Part shown: in pieces, positions 8,579 to 16,923 of the stretch
Numbering within the stretch: position 1 is the first letter of the stretch
Layout of the letters: each line of letters begins with the position of its first letter
Source of the DNA: Marinobacter sp.
Lineage (GTDB): Bacteria; Pseudomonadota; Gammaproteobacteria; Pseudomonadales; Oleiphilaceae
Direction: 5' to 3'
Assembly (NCBI GenBank): GCA_022565395.1
Contig: JAIUMV010000010.1
Coordinates: forward strand, 62,001 to 126,000
Length of the DNA: 64,000 nt
Position numbers and translations under genes: made by a program
The notes under the pieces: generated by a model
The model's database searches: none
What the model saw: the letters and a program-made list of their open reading frames with translations, nothing else
Told to the model about the DNA's origin: nothing

Positions 8579-9475
8579 TTAACTTTGCGTGATTTCTTTG
8601 CGAATCTCAGCGATACGCTGGTCTTTCTCTGCCCAGAGCTCATTGACCCAGGTCTGGAACTGCGCACGGAAGGCTTCATCATTCTCATAGTCACCCGCAA
8701 AAAGCCTGTGTTCAATCGTCCGGGCCCTGATGTCGACAATAACCCGATCCACCTGACCACTGATCAGCGCCCAAAAGCCCGGTGTCTTAGCCTGAGGATA
8801 GACGATAGTTACATCGAGCAATGAGTTCATCTGCTCGCCCAGCGCTGCCATGACAAAGGCAATGCCGCCAGACTTGGGTTTCAGCAGATAGCGGTAGGGT
8901 GAACCCTGGGCCGCGTGTTTGGCGGGCGTAAACCGTGTACCTTCCAGATAATTGACCACTGTGACCGGAAGGTCCTTGAACTTTTTGCAGGTCTGTTTGG
9001 TTATCTCCAGGTCCTTGCCTTTGTCCTCGGGATGCTTCTCCAGGTGAGCCTTGCTGTAGCGTTTCATAAACGGGTAGTCCAGGGCCCAGAATGCCAGCCC
9101 CAGAAACGGCACCCAGATCAGTTCCTTTTTCAGGAAGAACTTGAAATAGGGTGTCCTGCGGTTGAACGCCTGCACCAGCGCGGGAATATCAACCCAGGAT
9201 TGGTGATTGCTGACCACCAGATAGGAATGGTCCCGATGCAGCGCCGCGTCGCAGCGGATATCCCACTGGGTCGGCGTTAACAGCGCGAAAATCCCTTTAT
9301 TGATCTCGGCCCAGCTCTCGGCAATCCACATGACGGCACTGGCACAAAAACGCTGGAACGCTTTGATGGGTATGACCAGGCGCAGTAATGCCAACACCAA
9401 CATCGGCCCTATGCCGATCAATGTGTTGACCAGCACAAGTACACAGACAGCAACAGCAGTAAGCACTTTCAGCAT
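8579..9475 (-). CDS. yihG: YihG-like 1-acylglycerol-phosphate acyltransferase
   Basis: 298 residues from ATG 9475; a longer frame to 9562 overlaps the sirtuin gene and is less likely given the E. coli YihG length of about 310. An N-terminal membrane helix (about 3-28) is followed by the PlsC core: block I N-H-Q-S-W-V-D with the catalytic H-x4-D, then the F-L-K-K-E-L-I-W-V-P-F-L-G-L block and E-G-T-R-F block III. The sequence M-K-R-Y-S-K-A-H-L-E-K-H-P is shared with YihG. It should transfer acyl groups to lysophosphatidic acid at the inner membrane. It lies downstream of the sirtuin gene on the same strand. Confidence 0.88.
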   Translation of the reverse strand: MLKVLTAVAVCVLVLVNTLIGIGPMLVLALLRLVIPIKAFQRFCASAVMWIAESWAEINKGIFALLTPTQWDIRCDAALHRDHSYLVVSNHQSWVDIPALVQAFNRRTPYFKFFLKKELIWVPFLGLAFWALDYPFMKRYSKAHLEKHPEDKGKDLEITKQTCKKFKDLPVTVVNYLEGTRFTPAKHAAQGSPYRYLLKPKSGGIAFVMAALGEQMNSLLDVTIVYPQAKTPGFWALISGQVDRVIVDIRARTIEHRLFAGDYENDEAFRAQFQTWVNELWAEKDQRIAEIRKEITQS

Positions 9476-9534
9476 GGCGCTCAGTATCCTCGGCAAGCGG
9501 GTGACGGGATAGCATACTGTGCCAGCCTGCAGAT

Positions 9535-10227
9535 TCAAGGTTTGTTGAGGCTGCTGATCCACTGCTGGATGCCTTGGGTGGCTGTCTCCCTGATCACCCG
9601 CGCATTGGGCAGTGCACGGGTGGCGGCCGGATCTATAACGGTGACCGGCACCTGGAGTCCCACCAGATCAACCAGGCCCGCGGCTGGGTACACCTGTAAC
9701 GAGGTGCCAATCACCAGCAGATGATCGGCACTGGCAACAAGCTCTGCGGCATGGGCAATCAGCGGTACATCTTCGCCAAACCAGACGACATGAGGCCTCA
9801 ACTGGCTGCCCAGTTCGCAGGTATCACCCAAACGGATATCGCCATAACCTATCTCATAGACCAGATCCGTGCGGCGGGAACTGCGGGCCTTGATGATTTC
9901 ACCGTGCAGATGGAGAATGTCCGCACTTCCCGCCCGTTCATGCAGGTCATCAATGTTCTGGGTGACCACCGTCACCCGGTAGCGGCTTTGCAGGTCCGCC
10001 AGCGCACGGTGTGCGGCGTTGGGGTCCACCTGCTGCAGTTGCCGCCGCCGCTGATTGTAAAAGTCCAGTACTAAACCGGGGTTGCGCTTGAAACCCTCAG
10101 GAGTGGCAACATCATAAATGCTATGCTGCTCCCATAGCCCGTTACTGTCGCGAAAGGTGGAAATACCACTTTCCGCGCTGATACCGGCGCCGGAGATCAC
10201 AACGATATGCTCTTTGAGTTGAAACAT
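9535..10227 (-). CDS. cobB: Sirtuin NAD+-dependent protein deacylase, CobB-like, lacking zinc cysteines
   Basis: 230 residues from ATG 10227; the long upstream extension of the frame is not homologous. The NAD+-binding [14 protein letters not shown], the Q-N-I-D-D-L-H motif and the catalytic H in H-L-H-G-E are present. The zinc-ribbon insertion has only one cysteine (D-T-C-E), so the usual four-cysteine site is absent, as in some Bacteroidetes-type sirtuins. Y-N-Q-R in the acyl pocket matches the YxxR signature of enzymes that accept succinyl or malonyl lysine. It should remove acyl groups from lysine, producing nicotinamide and O-acyl-ADP-ribose. Its start lies only 13 bp from a divergent gene. 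Confidence 0.88.
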   Translation of the reverse strand: MFQLKEHIVVISGAGISAESGISTFRDSNGLWEQHSIYDVATPEGFKRNPGLVLDFYNQRRRQLQQVDPNAAHRALADLQSRYRVTVVTQNIDDLHERAGSADILHLHGEIIKARSSRRTDLVYEIGYGDIRLGDTCELGSQLRPHVVWFGEDVPLIAHAAELVASADHLLVIGTSLQVYPAAGLVDLVGLQVPVTVIDPAATRALPNARVIRETATQGIQQWISSLNKP

Positions 10228-10240
10228 GGAAAAGGCCCTG

Positions 10241-11050
10241 ATGACATCCCTTTCAAGGCTAGCGCGCCCCCTCATGGCTAGCAAGGCAAGCGTTGCAACA
10301 GCCGCCCTGATGCTTTGGTTGGTGCTTGCGGTATGGGCACAGCTGCCGGCGCCTTTGCGTGACTGGCTGGCGTTACCCTGCTGGCTGATATTGCTTGGTT
10401 TTTGCTGGCGAAGCATGAACGAGCAGGCACTGTTGCGGCGGCGGGTATGGCTGGATCAATACCTGCAACCTGACGCTCCCTTTCATCGCTGGTTGCGGGG
10501 CGGTATCTTGTTGAGGCTTTTTAACCTGGTGGTGGCGGTACTATTGTCCGGCTACCTGCTGGTGAAAATGCTCAGTTTGACGCCGTCAACCTGGTACCTG
10601 CTCCTTGCCAGCGCGGTTACTTTCACCTTGTGCCTGTCCGTGTTCGAGCGCGGCCTGCGCCCCTACATTCAGCCTTCCCGGCTGGCGCCTCTGACCCGAC
10701 GCCTTGCATTGCTCACGACCGCCGGTGTGCTGATCCTCAGCTATTGTGTCATCGTTATTTACACACCCCAGCCATTATTGATTGCCAGAGAACTTACCGA
10801 GGCATTGGCCTTACACCGCCCTCCCCTGGCGGACAATGCCTCCCTGTTGATGATGGCCGACCAGCTTGTCCGCGGTAGCGAACTTTTTGGCTGGTGGGCA
10901 CTCCAAAACAGTCTCGGCAGCACAAGCAGCGGTGGTACCCTGTCACTGATAGGCTGGGCTGTGTTGCTGCTCTCAGGTGCCGCATTCCTGTGGACCTGGT
11001 GTCATATCATGCAGGGTATAGCCAGTGGGCTGGAGCGAGCAAAGGTATGA
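10241..11050 (+). CDS. Unrecognised multi-pass membrane protein
   Basis: 269 residues from ATG 10241 (AAGG five bases upstream). An ATG at 10226 is in frame, but it overlaps the sirtuin start codon and has no better ribosome-binding site. I count about six hydrophobic helices: around residues 20-60, 85-105, 110-130, 150-172 and 235-255. A central extracytoplasmic or cytoplasmic stretch contains P-P-L-A-D-N-A. No family is recognised. The last codon overlaps the next gene (ATGA), so the two proteins are made together and probably form a complex at the inner membrane. The promoter must lie inside or very near the divergent sirtuin gene. Confidence 0.65.
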   Translation: MTSLSRLARPLMASKASVATAALMLWLVLAVWAQLPAPLRDWLALPCWLILLGFCWRSMNEQALLRRRVWLDQYLQPDAPFHRWLRGGILLRLFNLVVAVLLSGYLLVKMLSLTPSTWYLLLASAVTFTLCLSVFERGLRPYIQPSRLAPLTRRLALLTTAGVLILSYCVIVIYTPQPLLIARELTEALALHRPPLADNASLLMMADQLVRGSELFGWWALQNSLGSTSSGGTLSLIGWAVLLLSGAAFLWTWCHIMQGIASGLERAKV

Positions 11051-12177
11051 AAGGGAAAATCACCCCCCTCAAGATGCGACTGCTAGGCTGGCTCTTGCTG
11101 GCGGCCTTGTTACTGGCCGTTGTGCTCGCCGCCTCCCGCTATCTGGCAGAGCAGTCGCAACAGAGCCCATGGGTTGCGGTGATTCTCAATCAGCAAACCT
11201 ACCACCTGCCCCGTACACAGTTGCCCGGCCTGGCTGAGGCTTTTGGCCAGCTGTCAGCGACAGAACTAGCCAACCTTGAACAGCACCTGGACAGCTGGAC
11301 AGAAGCGGCCCTTGCCACCACCTTCGATAAAGCCAATACCGGTATAGACCGCTACCTGGACTGGTATTACTCCATGCCGGGTAGCTATATGCGCCTGCTG
11401 TTTGCGTTGCAAAGCAATCTGGATGAGCTCACCAGTCAGAAGCTCACGACCTATGTCTTGGAGGACAGTGGATTTGGCGATGCCCTGACAAACTTTGGTG
11501 CGGACTATGAGTTGGCGCTGGTGTCTGGGTTAGCCGCGTCCGGGCAACGCATCGCTGCACAACTTGAGCGTGGCTTGGTGGCCCAGACGACGGATGAGAC
11601 TGGCTCGCCGCAGTCCATACTGGATCTCGATACCGTTTTGCGTCTCAGCTTCACACCGTCGCCACAGGATGTGCAACGCTGGCAGACCAGTGCCGCAACG
11701 ACAGGCGTGGTCGGTGCGGGCGCTGTTGCCATGCTGACCTATCGTGCGGTCGCGCCGCGCCTTGCCCAGGCGGGTGGCAGTCGGGCGGCACAGCGGGCAA
11801 TTTTGAGCTTTGCCGCCCGGCTCGCACCCCGCACCGCAGCCGCGGTGGCAGCCGGAGGTGCGGCCGCAGGCGTTGCCGCACCCAGCGGGCCTGGCGCGCT
11901 GGTTGTGGGAGGCATCATGACCAGTGTTACCCTCGCGACCTTTGTGGCCACTGATTTTGCCTTATTGAAAGCGGAAGAAGCAGCACTGAGGCCCGGCAAG
12001 GAAGCCGGTCTGCGCGAGGGCATGCAACATATGGAGGTCGAACTACGTCAACAGTTGGCAGCTGGCCAGGCCGAGGTATTCAATCTGCTGGGGCAGCAGC
12101 TGCAAACAGGTTTGGACGAAGCCTGGGGAGCTGCGGGTGAACAAGCACAATTCCATATCCTCGGCCCTCGTTCGTAG
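11047..12177 (+). CDS. Unrecognised membrane-anchored protein with Ala/Gly-rich hydrophobic segment
   Basis: 376 residues from ATG 11047, overlapping the previous stop by 4 bp. Residues about 8-30 form a membrane helix. Next comes a helical domain with S-Q-Q-S-P-W and L-D-W-Y-Y-S-M-P motifs. Residues about 220-305 are very rich in Ala and Gly (glycine-zipper-like, A-A-V-A-A-G-G-A-A-A-G), long enough to cross a membrane twice. The C-terminus is a Gln/Glu-rich coiled coil. I recognise no named family. The combination of glycine-rich hydrophobic core and coiled coil is reminiscent of pore-forming or membrane-scaffold proteins, but that is only an analogy. Confidence 0.6.
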   Translation: MKGKITPLKMRLLGWLLLAALLLAVVLAASRYLAEQSQQSPWVAVILNQQTYHLPRTQLPGLAEAFGQLSATELANLEQHLDSWTEAALATTFDKANTGIDRYLDWYYSMPGSYMRLLFALQSNLDELTSQKLTTYVLEDSGFGDALTNFGADYELALVSGLAASGQRIAAQLERGLVAQTTDETGSPQSILDLDTVLRLSFTPSPQDVQRWQTSAATTGVVGAGAVAMLTYRAVAPRLAQAGGSRAAQRAILSFAARLAPRTAAAVAAGGAAAGVAAPSGPGALVVGGIMTSVTLATFVATDFALLKAEEAALRPGKEAGLREGMQHMEVELRQQLAAGQAEVFNLLGQQLQTGLDEAWGAAGEQAQFHILGPRS

Positions 12178-12349
12178 CCACCGGGACCTCCCCATAAGGC
12201 AAAGCCACGATAGCCGTTCTGACCGGACTCGTGTTTAATGCCTTTTTGATATAGATCAGCCGGCAACACGTATCCCGTCTGTATAACTGCAGCCCGCAAC
12301 CGCCCAACACCTCAGCCACTGGAACAGACTTTTGAGAGTTACCCACTCC

Positions 12350-14449
12350 ATGCCTACAACGGCCACCACGGCGCTGCCTGATAACCCCGAAAGCCTTGAC
12401 CGCCTGCTGGCACTGGTTGCACTGCACACCTCCAATGGCGTGGTAATTACCGACGTAAACGGGCGCATACGCTGGGTTAATCATGGCTTTGAAACCATGA
12501 CGGGGTTTACCGCCGGCGACGTCCTGGGCCGTAAACCCGGCGACCTGCTGCAAGGACCTGATACGGACCCGGCCACCGTTCAGTATATGCGGCAAAAGCT
12601 TGCGGCTGGTGAGGGGTTCGAGGTTGATATTCTCAACTATACCCGCGACGGACAGCGCCACTGGGTACACATCAATTGCACTCCCATACGCAAGGACGAG
12701 GGGGTTGAACCCGGCTTTCTTGCAATCCAGACCGATATCAGCGTTCGGGAACAAAGCAAACACCGCCTGCGGCTGGCTGCCAGCGTGTTTGACTCCAGTC
12801 ACGATGCCATCATGATCAGCGACCAGCACAATCGCATCGTTGACATCAACCCCGCCTTCACACGAATCACGGGTTATAGCAAGGACGATGTCATCGGCCA
12901 GAACCCCCGCATTCTGAGTTCCGGCCGCCAGGGACGGACGTTCTATGACAAGTTCTGGCGTACCCTGAACAGCGAAGGCTACTGGTGCGGCGAGATCTGG
13001 AATCGCCGCAAAAATGGCGACGAATACCCTGAACTGCTCTCAGTCAAACGGGTATTGTTGGGACCAACAGACCAGGTTCATTATGTCGCCATTTTCTCTG
13101 ATCTCACCACCCTGAAAAACCAGGCGAAAGAGATGGAGCGCATCGCACACTATGACGATCTGACCAATCTGCCCAATCGTCAACTACTGGCGGAAAAGCT
13201 GGACAGTGCCATCACTCATGCCAACCGCACGGGTAAGCCCATGGCGGTCTGTTATCTTGACCTGGATGGCTTCAAGCAGCTCAATGATCAGCTTGGGCGT
13301 GCCGCCGGTGACAAGCTCCTGAATACCGTTGCCGACCGTTTGAAACGGGTCCTGCGGGATGATGATACGGTTGCGCGGGTCGGTGGCGACCAATTCGTTA
13401 TGGTGCTGAGAGATGTCGATCGTGATGAAGGTGTTTATCAACGCATTCTGGATACCATCAGCCAGCCCGTCACCAATGGCCAGCAGGTTCTGAAGCTAAG
13501 TGCCTGCATGGGGGTTGTGGTATTCCCCCTGGGCAATGATGACGACAGCCACCGTCTGCTCCGCCACGCAGACCAGGCCATGTACACAGCCAAACAGGAG
13601 GGGCGAAACAACTATCGCTTCTTCGATCCCGCCCTGGACGCTCACCGCAATCAGCGTCGACAACAGCTGTCAGAAATAAGCCGAGGGCTTACCAATCAGG
13701 AGTTTGTCCTGCTTTTTCAACCTCAGGTACGCACCAGGGATCTAGCGGTCACCGGCTTTGAAGCACTCATTCGCTGGCAACACCCGACCCTTGGGCTGAT
13801 TGCTCCCGGTAGTTTCCTGCCTTTCGTGGAAGGCAGTCATATGGAAATTGCGCTGGGTGAATGGGTACTGAAGGCAGGTATCACTGAACTTGGCCGCTGG
13901 CACGCCGCCGGCGAGCAGCTTACACTCTGTGTGAATATCAGTGCGGCGCATCTGGTTTCCCCCACGTTCGCACCTTTTCTTGAGGGCCTGTTGCGCCAGT
14001 GGCCCCGGATTGACCCGGCCTTTCTACATCTTGAAGTGCTGGAGTCCACCGCCCTTGATGATATGCAGCATGCTCGCCAGGTCATTTCCCGTTGCCAGCG
14101 CCTCGGCGTTAAAGTGGCGCTCGACGACTTTGGTACCGGATTTTCCTCCCTGGCCTATCTGCGCGCACTGCCCGTAGATATCATCAAGATTGACCAAAGC
14201 TTTATCAGGGACCTGCCAACCAATACCGAGGACCGGGCAATCGTAGAGAGCATTCTCATTCTTTGCTCCCGCTTTCAGCGCCCCGTTGTGGCCGAAGGGG
14301 TGGAAACCCAGGCCCATATTGATGTGCTGTCTGAGTTGGGCTGTGATCTTATTCAGGGCTACGCCATCGCCCGGCCAATGCCCGGCACCGAGGTGAGCCG
14401 TTGGTTATCGGCGTGGCGCACAACTCCCATCAAGGTGCAGCATGGCTGA
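12350..14449 (+). CDS. PAS-PAS-GGDEF-EAL protein, probable c-di-GMP phosphodiesterase
   Basis: 699 residues from ATG 12350; a TTG at 12332 would add six residues. Two PAS domains (about 25-140 and 145-265) precede a GGDEF domain whose active site reads GGDQF (345-349), a change that usually abolishes cyclase activity. The EAL domain is complete: E-A-L at 471-473, then N-I-S, a Glu in L-E-V-L-E-S, D-D-F-G-T-G, K in I-I-K-I-D, A-E-G-V-E-T and Q-G-Y. I infer a c-di-GMP-hydrolysing enzyme with a regulatory GGDEF domain. No membrane helix is present, so it senses through its PAS domains in the cytoplasm. It overlaps the tapT start by 8 bp. Confidence 0.9.
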   Translation: MPTTATTALPDNPESLDRLLALVALHTSNGVVITDVNGRIRWVNHGFETMTGFTAGDVLGRKPGDLLQGPDTDPATVQYMRQKLAAGEGFEVDILNYTRDGQRHWVHINCTPIRKDEGVEPGFLAIQTDISVREQSKHRLRLAASVFDSSHDAIMISDQHNRIVDINPAFTRITGYSKDDVIGQNPRILSSGRQGRTFYDKFWRTLNSEGYWCGEIWNRRKNGDEYPELLSVKRVLLGPTDQVHYVAIFSDLTTLKNQAKEMERIAHYDDLTNLPNRQLLAEKLDSAITHANRTGKPMAVCYLDLDGFKQLNDQLGRAAGDKLLNTVADRLKRVLRDDDTVARVGGDQFVMVLRDVDRDEGVYQRILDTISQPVTNGQQVLKLSACMGVVVFPLGNDDDSHRLLRHADQAMYTAKQEGRNNYRFFDPALDAHRNQRRQQLSEISRGLTNQEFVLLFQPQVRTRDLAVTGFEALIRWQHPTLGLIAPGSFLPFVEGSHMEIALGEWVLKAGITELGRWHAAGEQLTLCVNISAAHLVSPTFAPFLEGLLRQWPRIDPAFLHLEVLESTALDDMQHARQVISRCQRLGVKVALDDFGTGFSSLAYLRALPVDIIKIDQSFIRDLPTNTEDRAIVESILILCSRFQRPVVAEGVETQAHIDVLSELGCDLIQGYAIARPMPGTEVSRWLSAWRTTPIKVQHG

Positions 14450-15032
14450 CCGACGCTGCCCTGGCTGCGGCATGCACCATGCCCTGTGCCTTTGCAGCCA
14501 CTGCCGCCCTGTTGCCACGGCTCTGCAGCTCGTGGCATTGCAACATCCGAGTGAAGTTACCCAGGCAAAGGGCACATTGCGACTGGCCAAACGGTGTCTG
14601 GGGGAGAGTCTCGACATTTTTACGGGTGAAACACCGGAGGATTTCGCCAGCCTGACGGCCCGTATTGACCAGCGTTGGGGGCTCGTCTTCCCAACCGCTG
14701 GAAGCCAGCCACTGGAGCAGGCCGCAGGGACGCTACCAACCCACTGGATTGTCATCGATGGCACCTGGCGCAAGGCACGCAAAATTTTTCACGCCAATCC
14801 GTGGCTGCAGCGCATACCCGCCTACCACTTCGCTACGCCGCCGCCTTCCCGCTATCGTATTCGCAAGGTGCCAGGCCCAAACAGCCTGTCCACCATTGAG
14901 GCCCTGCACTACCTGCTGCAGCATGCTGACCCCGACTGCCAGCCCGAGGGACTGAACCAGGCACTGGAGGCTATGGTGGAACGTTGGCTGGCACAGGTGC
15001 CAAGCGATTACCTGCAACGCTACACGCGCTGA
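14442..15032 (+). CDS. tapT: tRNA-uridine aminocarboxypropyltransferase (DTW domain)
   Basis: 196 residues. The N-terminus has a cysteine cluster (C-P-G-C then C-L-C-S-H-C) suited to zinc binding. The core has I-D-G-T-W-R-K-A-R, the D-x-T-W motif that names the family, and P-S-R-Y-R-I-R-K just downstream. E. coli TapT (YfiP) transfers the 3-amino-3-carboxypropyl group of S-adenosylmethionine to U47 of tRNAs, forming acp3U, and this protein matches it in length and motifs. The start overlaps the preceding EAL gene by 8 bp. The stop is one base from the end of the convergent cyclase gene. Confidence 0.85.
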   Translation: MADRRCPGCGMHHALCLCSHCRPVATALQLVALQHPSEVTQAKGTLRLAKRCLGESLDIFTGETPEDFASLTARIDQRWGLVFPTAGSQPLEQAAGTLPTHWIVIDGTWRKARKIFHANPWLQRIPAYHFATPPPSRYRIRKVPGPNSLSTIEALHYLLQHADPDCQPEGLNQALEAMVERWLAQVPSDYLQRYTR

Positions 15033-15033
15033 A

Positions 15034-15936
15034 TCAATTGGCTGAACTCACCTTGTCACGTCCGTCATCCTTGGCACGATAGAGGGCGCCATCGGCCCGC
15101 AGTAGCAACTGACTCAGCTTGATCTCTCTGCCCGCCTCGGTGGCAATACCAAAACTTGCCGAGCATCTCAGCGTATGACCGTGATATGGGACCCTTATCT
15201 CAGCAATAGCTTTACGCAAGCGTTCGGCAAGCGCCAGTGCCTGGTCATGGCAGGCCTCTGCCATTGTGACAGCAAATTCTTCGCCGCCGATACGCCCCAG
15301 CACATCGCCGGAGCGGATCAGCGGATGAATGACTCTGGCCACCGCCTGAAGCACCTTATCACCCGCTTCATGGCCCCATTGATCATTGATTTGCTTGAAA
15401 AAATCCAGATCAAAAACAATCAGGGATACGACCCCGCCGGAGCGGCTGGACCGTTTGAGTGATTGCTCCGAATATGCAAGAAAGGCTCTGCGGTTATTCA
15501 GCCCGGTTAATTCATCGGTATGGGCCAGTTCCCGTGCGACACGGGTTGCCTCATGCAGCTGCTGCTCCATCTCCTTGCGGTCGGTGATATCCGTGGCCAC
15601 TTCAAGCCGTACAAGGCGACCGTCCGTCCAGCGGATCAGTTCGTCCCGACACTGATACCAGCGGTGCGTCAGGGTATTCTGGAATTCCCAGACATAAACG
15701 CCATTGGGATTCCCCTGTTTATCGGCCAGGCACGAATTTGTGCAGAACTCACAGGGGCCAGCCTGTGCCGTTTGCAGGGTTTGCCAGCATTTGCGGCCAT
15801 CGGCAGCGCCAAACAGGCGCCTTCCGTAGGCGTTCAGGTAGAGAAGGTCATGGGTTTTCAGGTCGGCGACATAGACCAGCGCATCCAGGCTATCAAGAAT
15901 AGTGGTGAGAGCTTCCACCGAGTGATTATCCGACAT
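15034..15936 (-). CDS. PAS-GGDEF diguanylate cyclase
   Basis: 300 residues from ATG 15936, which has AGGGA seven bases upstream; an earlier ATG at 15960 has no ribosome-binding site. The PAS domain (about 10-125) contains an unusual cysteine group, C-W-Q-T then G-P-C-E-F-C-T-N-S-C, that could bind a metal or respond to redox. A GGDEF domain follows with active site GGEEF (217-221) and I-site RSGD (208-211), so catalysis and product inhibition should both be intact. It is soluble with no membrane helix. It makes c-di-GMP, opposing the EAL protein two genes away. Confidence 0.9.
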   Translation of the reverse strand: MSDNHSVEALTTILDSLDALVYVADLKTHDLLYLNAYGRRLFGAADGRKCWQTLQTAQAGPCEFCTNSCLADKQGNPNGVYVWEFQNTLTHRWYQCRDELIRWTDGRLVRLEVATDITDRKEMEQQLHEATRVARELAHTDELTGLNNRRAFLAYSEQSLKRSSRSGGVVSLIVFDLDFFKQINDQWGHEAGDKVLQAVARVIHPLIRSGDVLGRIGGEEFAVTMAEACHDQALALAERLRKAIAEIRVPYHGHTLRCSASFGIATEAGREIKLSQLLLRADGALYRAKDDGRDKVSSAN

Positions 15937-16073
15937 CCGCCATTCCCTGTGATCGGTCATGTTTTACTATATCAGACCAAAGGCAAAACTCGACATTGGC
16001 CTATTGGATAATAGGTTTGTCTTGACCCTAATCATTGATCATGCACTACACTTTGAATTTCAGGAGCCCGTTC

Positions 16074-16910
16074 ATGACCGATCAGCCAGCCATCGCAGCC
16101 AGTCCCGATCATCGCTGGCACTTTACAGCCGCAAAGCCCTCCCTCGAGGACTACCCGACAGACATCGACGACGATGATGCCGATGATAATCTGGAGGCGA
16201 GCCTGGAAGACATTGGCGAACACCAGCGTAGGCTCTGGGCCAATCGGGAAAAGAGTCTGCTGCTCGTTGTTCACGGCCTCGATGCCAGCGGCAAGGACAG
16301 CCTGATTCGCACACTCGCCACCTACATGGACCCTGCGGGCTTTCATGCTTGGTCTTTTGGCCGGCCTCAAGGCGCAGAGGCGCGACATGACTTTCTCTGG
16401 CGCATTACGCCTTTGCTGCCGGCATTTGGTGAGGTGGTTGCCTTCAATCGCAGCCATCATGAGGCCGTCATTGCCGAGCGTGCCTGGCCGGTGCGGGAGC
16501 CAGACCACTACAACTGGCCCCTGCGTTATGCCTCCATCCGCAGCTTTGAGCAACACCTGGCACATGAAGGAACCACCATCATCAAGTGCTGGCTGCACCT
16601 GTCGGAAGAAGAGCATCGCCGGCGTCTGCTGAAACGCCTGGACAAACCCCGCAAGCGCTGGAAGTTTGACCCGTCCGATATTGACGCCTGGCACAAACGT
16701 GGGCAGCTGATCCAGTATGCCGAAGAGGCTCTGGCAGCAACCCACACGGCTGAAGCCCCGTGGCTGATCATACCCGCAGATCGCAAACCCGTCGCCCGTC
16801 GCATTGTTGCCCGGCTGGTTGCCGATTGCCTGAAAATCCTGGCCCCCAACTACCCGCCGGAGGATCCCAAAACCCTCAAACAATACCGGGCAATGCTGGA
16901 GAAGGGTTAG
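16074..16910 (+). CDS. Polyphosphate kinase 2 family protein
   Basis: 278 residues from ATG 16074, with AGGAG at 16062-16066; the frame extends to 16035. Walker A is G-L-D-A-S-G-K-D (68-75), Walker B-like F-N-R-S-H-H-E-A follows, and the basic lid is R-R-L-L-K-R-L-D-K-P-R-K-R-W-K-F. One-domain PPK2 enzymes use polyphosphate to phosphorylate nucleoside mono- or diphosphates; the class (AMP or ADP acceptor) is not clear from what I can see. The Asp-rich N-terminal segment (D-I-D-D-D-D-A-D-D) is unusual. It is followed convergently by the DUF4139 gene. Confidence 0.85.
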   Translation: MTDQPAIAASPDHRWHFTAAKPSLEDYPTDIDDDDADDNLEASLEDIGEHQRRLWANREKSLLLVVHGLDASGKDSLIRTLATYMDPAGFHAWSFGRPQGAEARHDFLWRITPLLPAFGEVVAFNRSHHEAVIAERAWPVREPDHYNWPLRYASIRSFEQHLAHEGTTIIKCWLHLSEEEHRRRLLKRLDKPRKRWKFDPSDIDAWHKRGQLIQYAEEALAATHTAEAPWLIIPADRKPVARRIVARLVADCLKILAPNYPPEDPKTLKQYRAMLEKG

Positions 16911-16923
16911 GGAGCCGCTGTCG

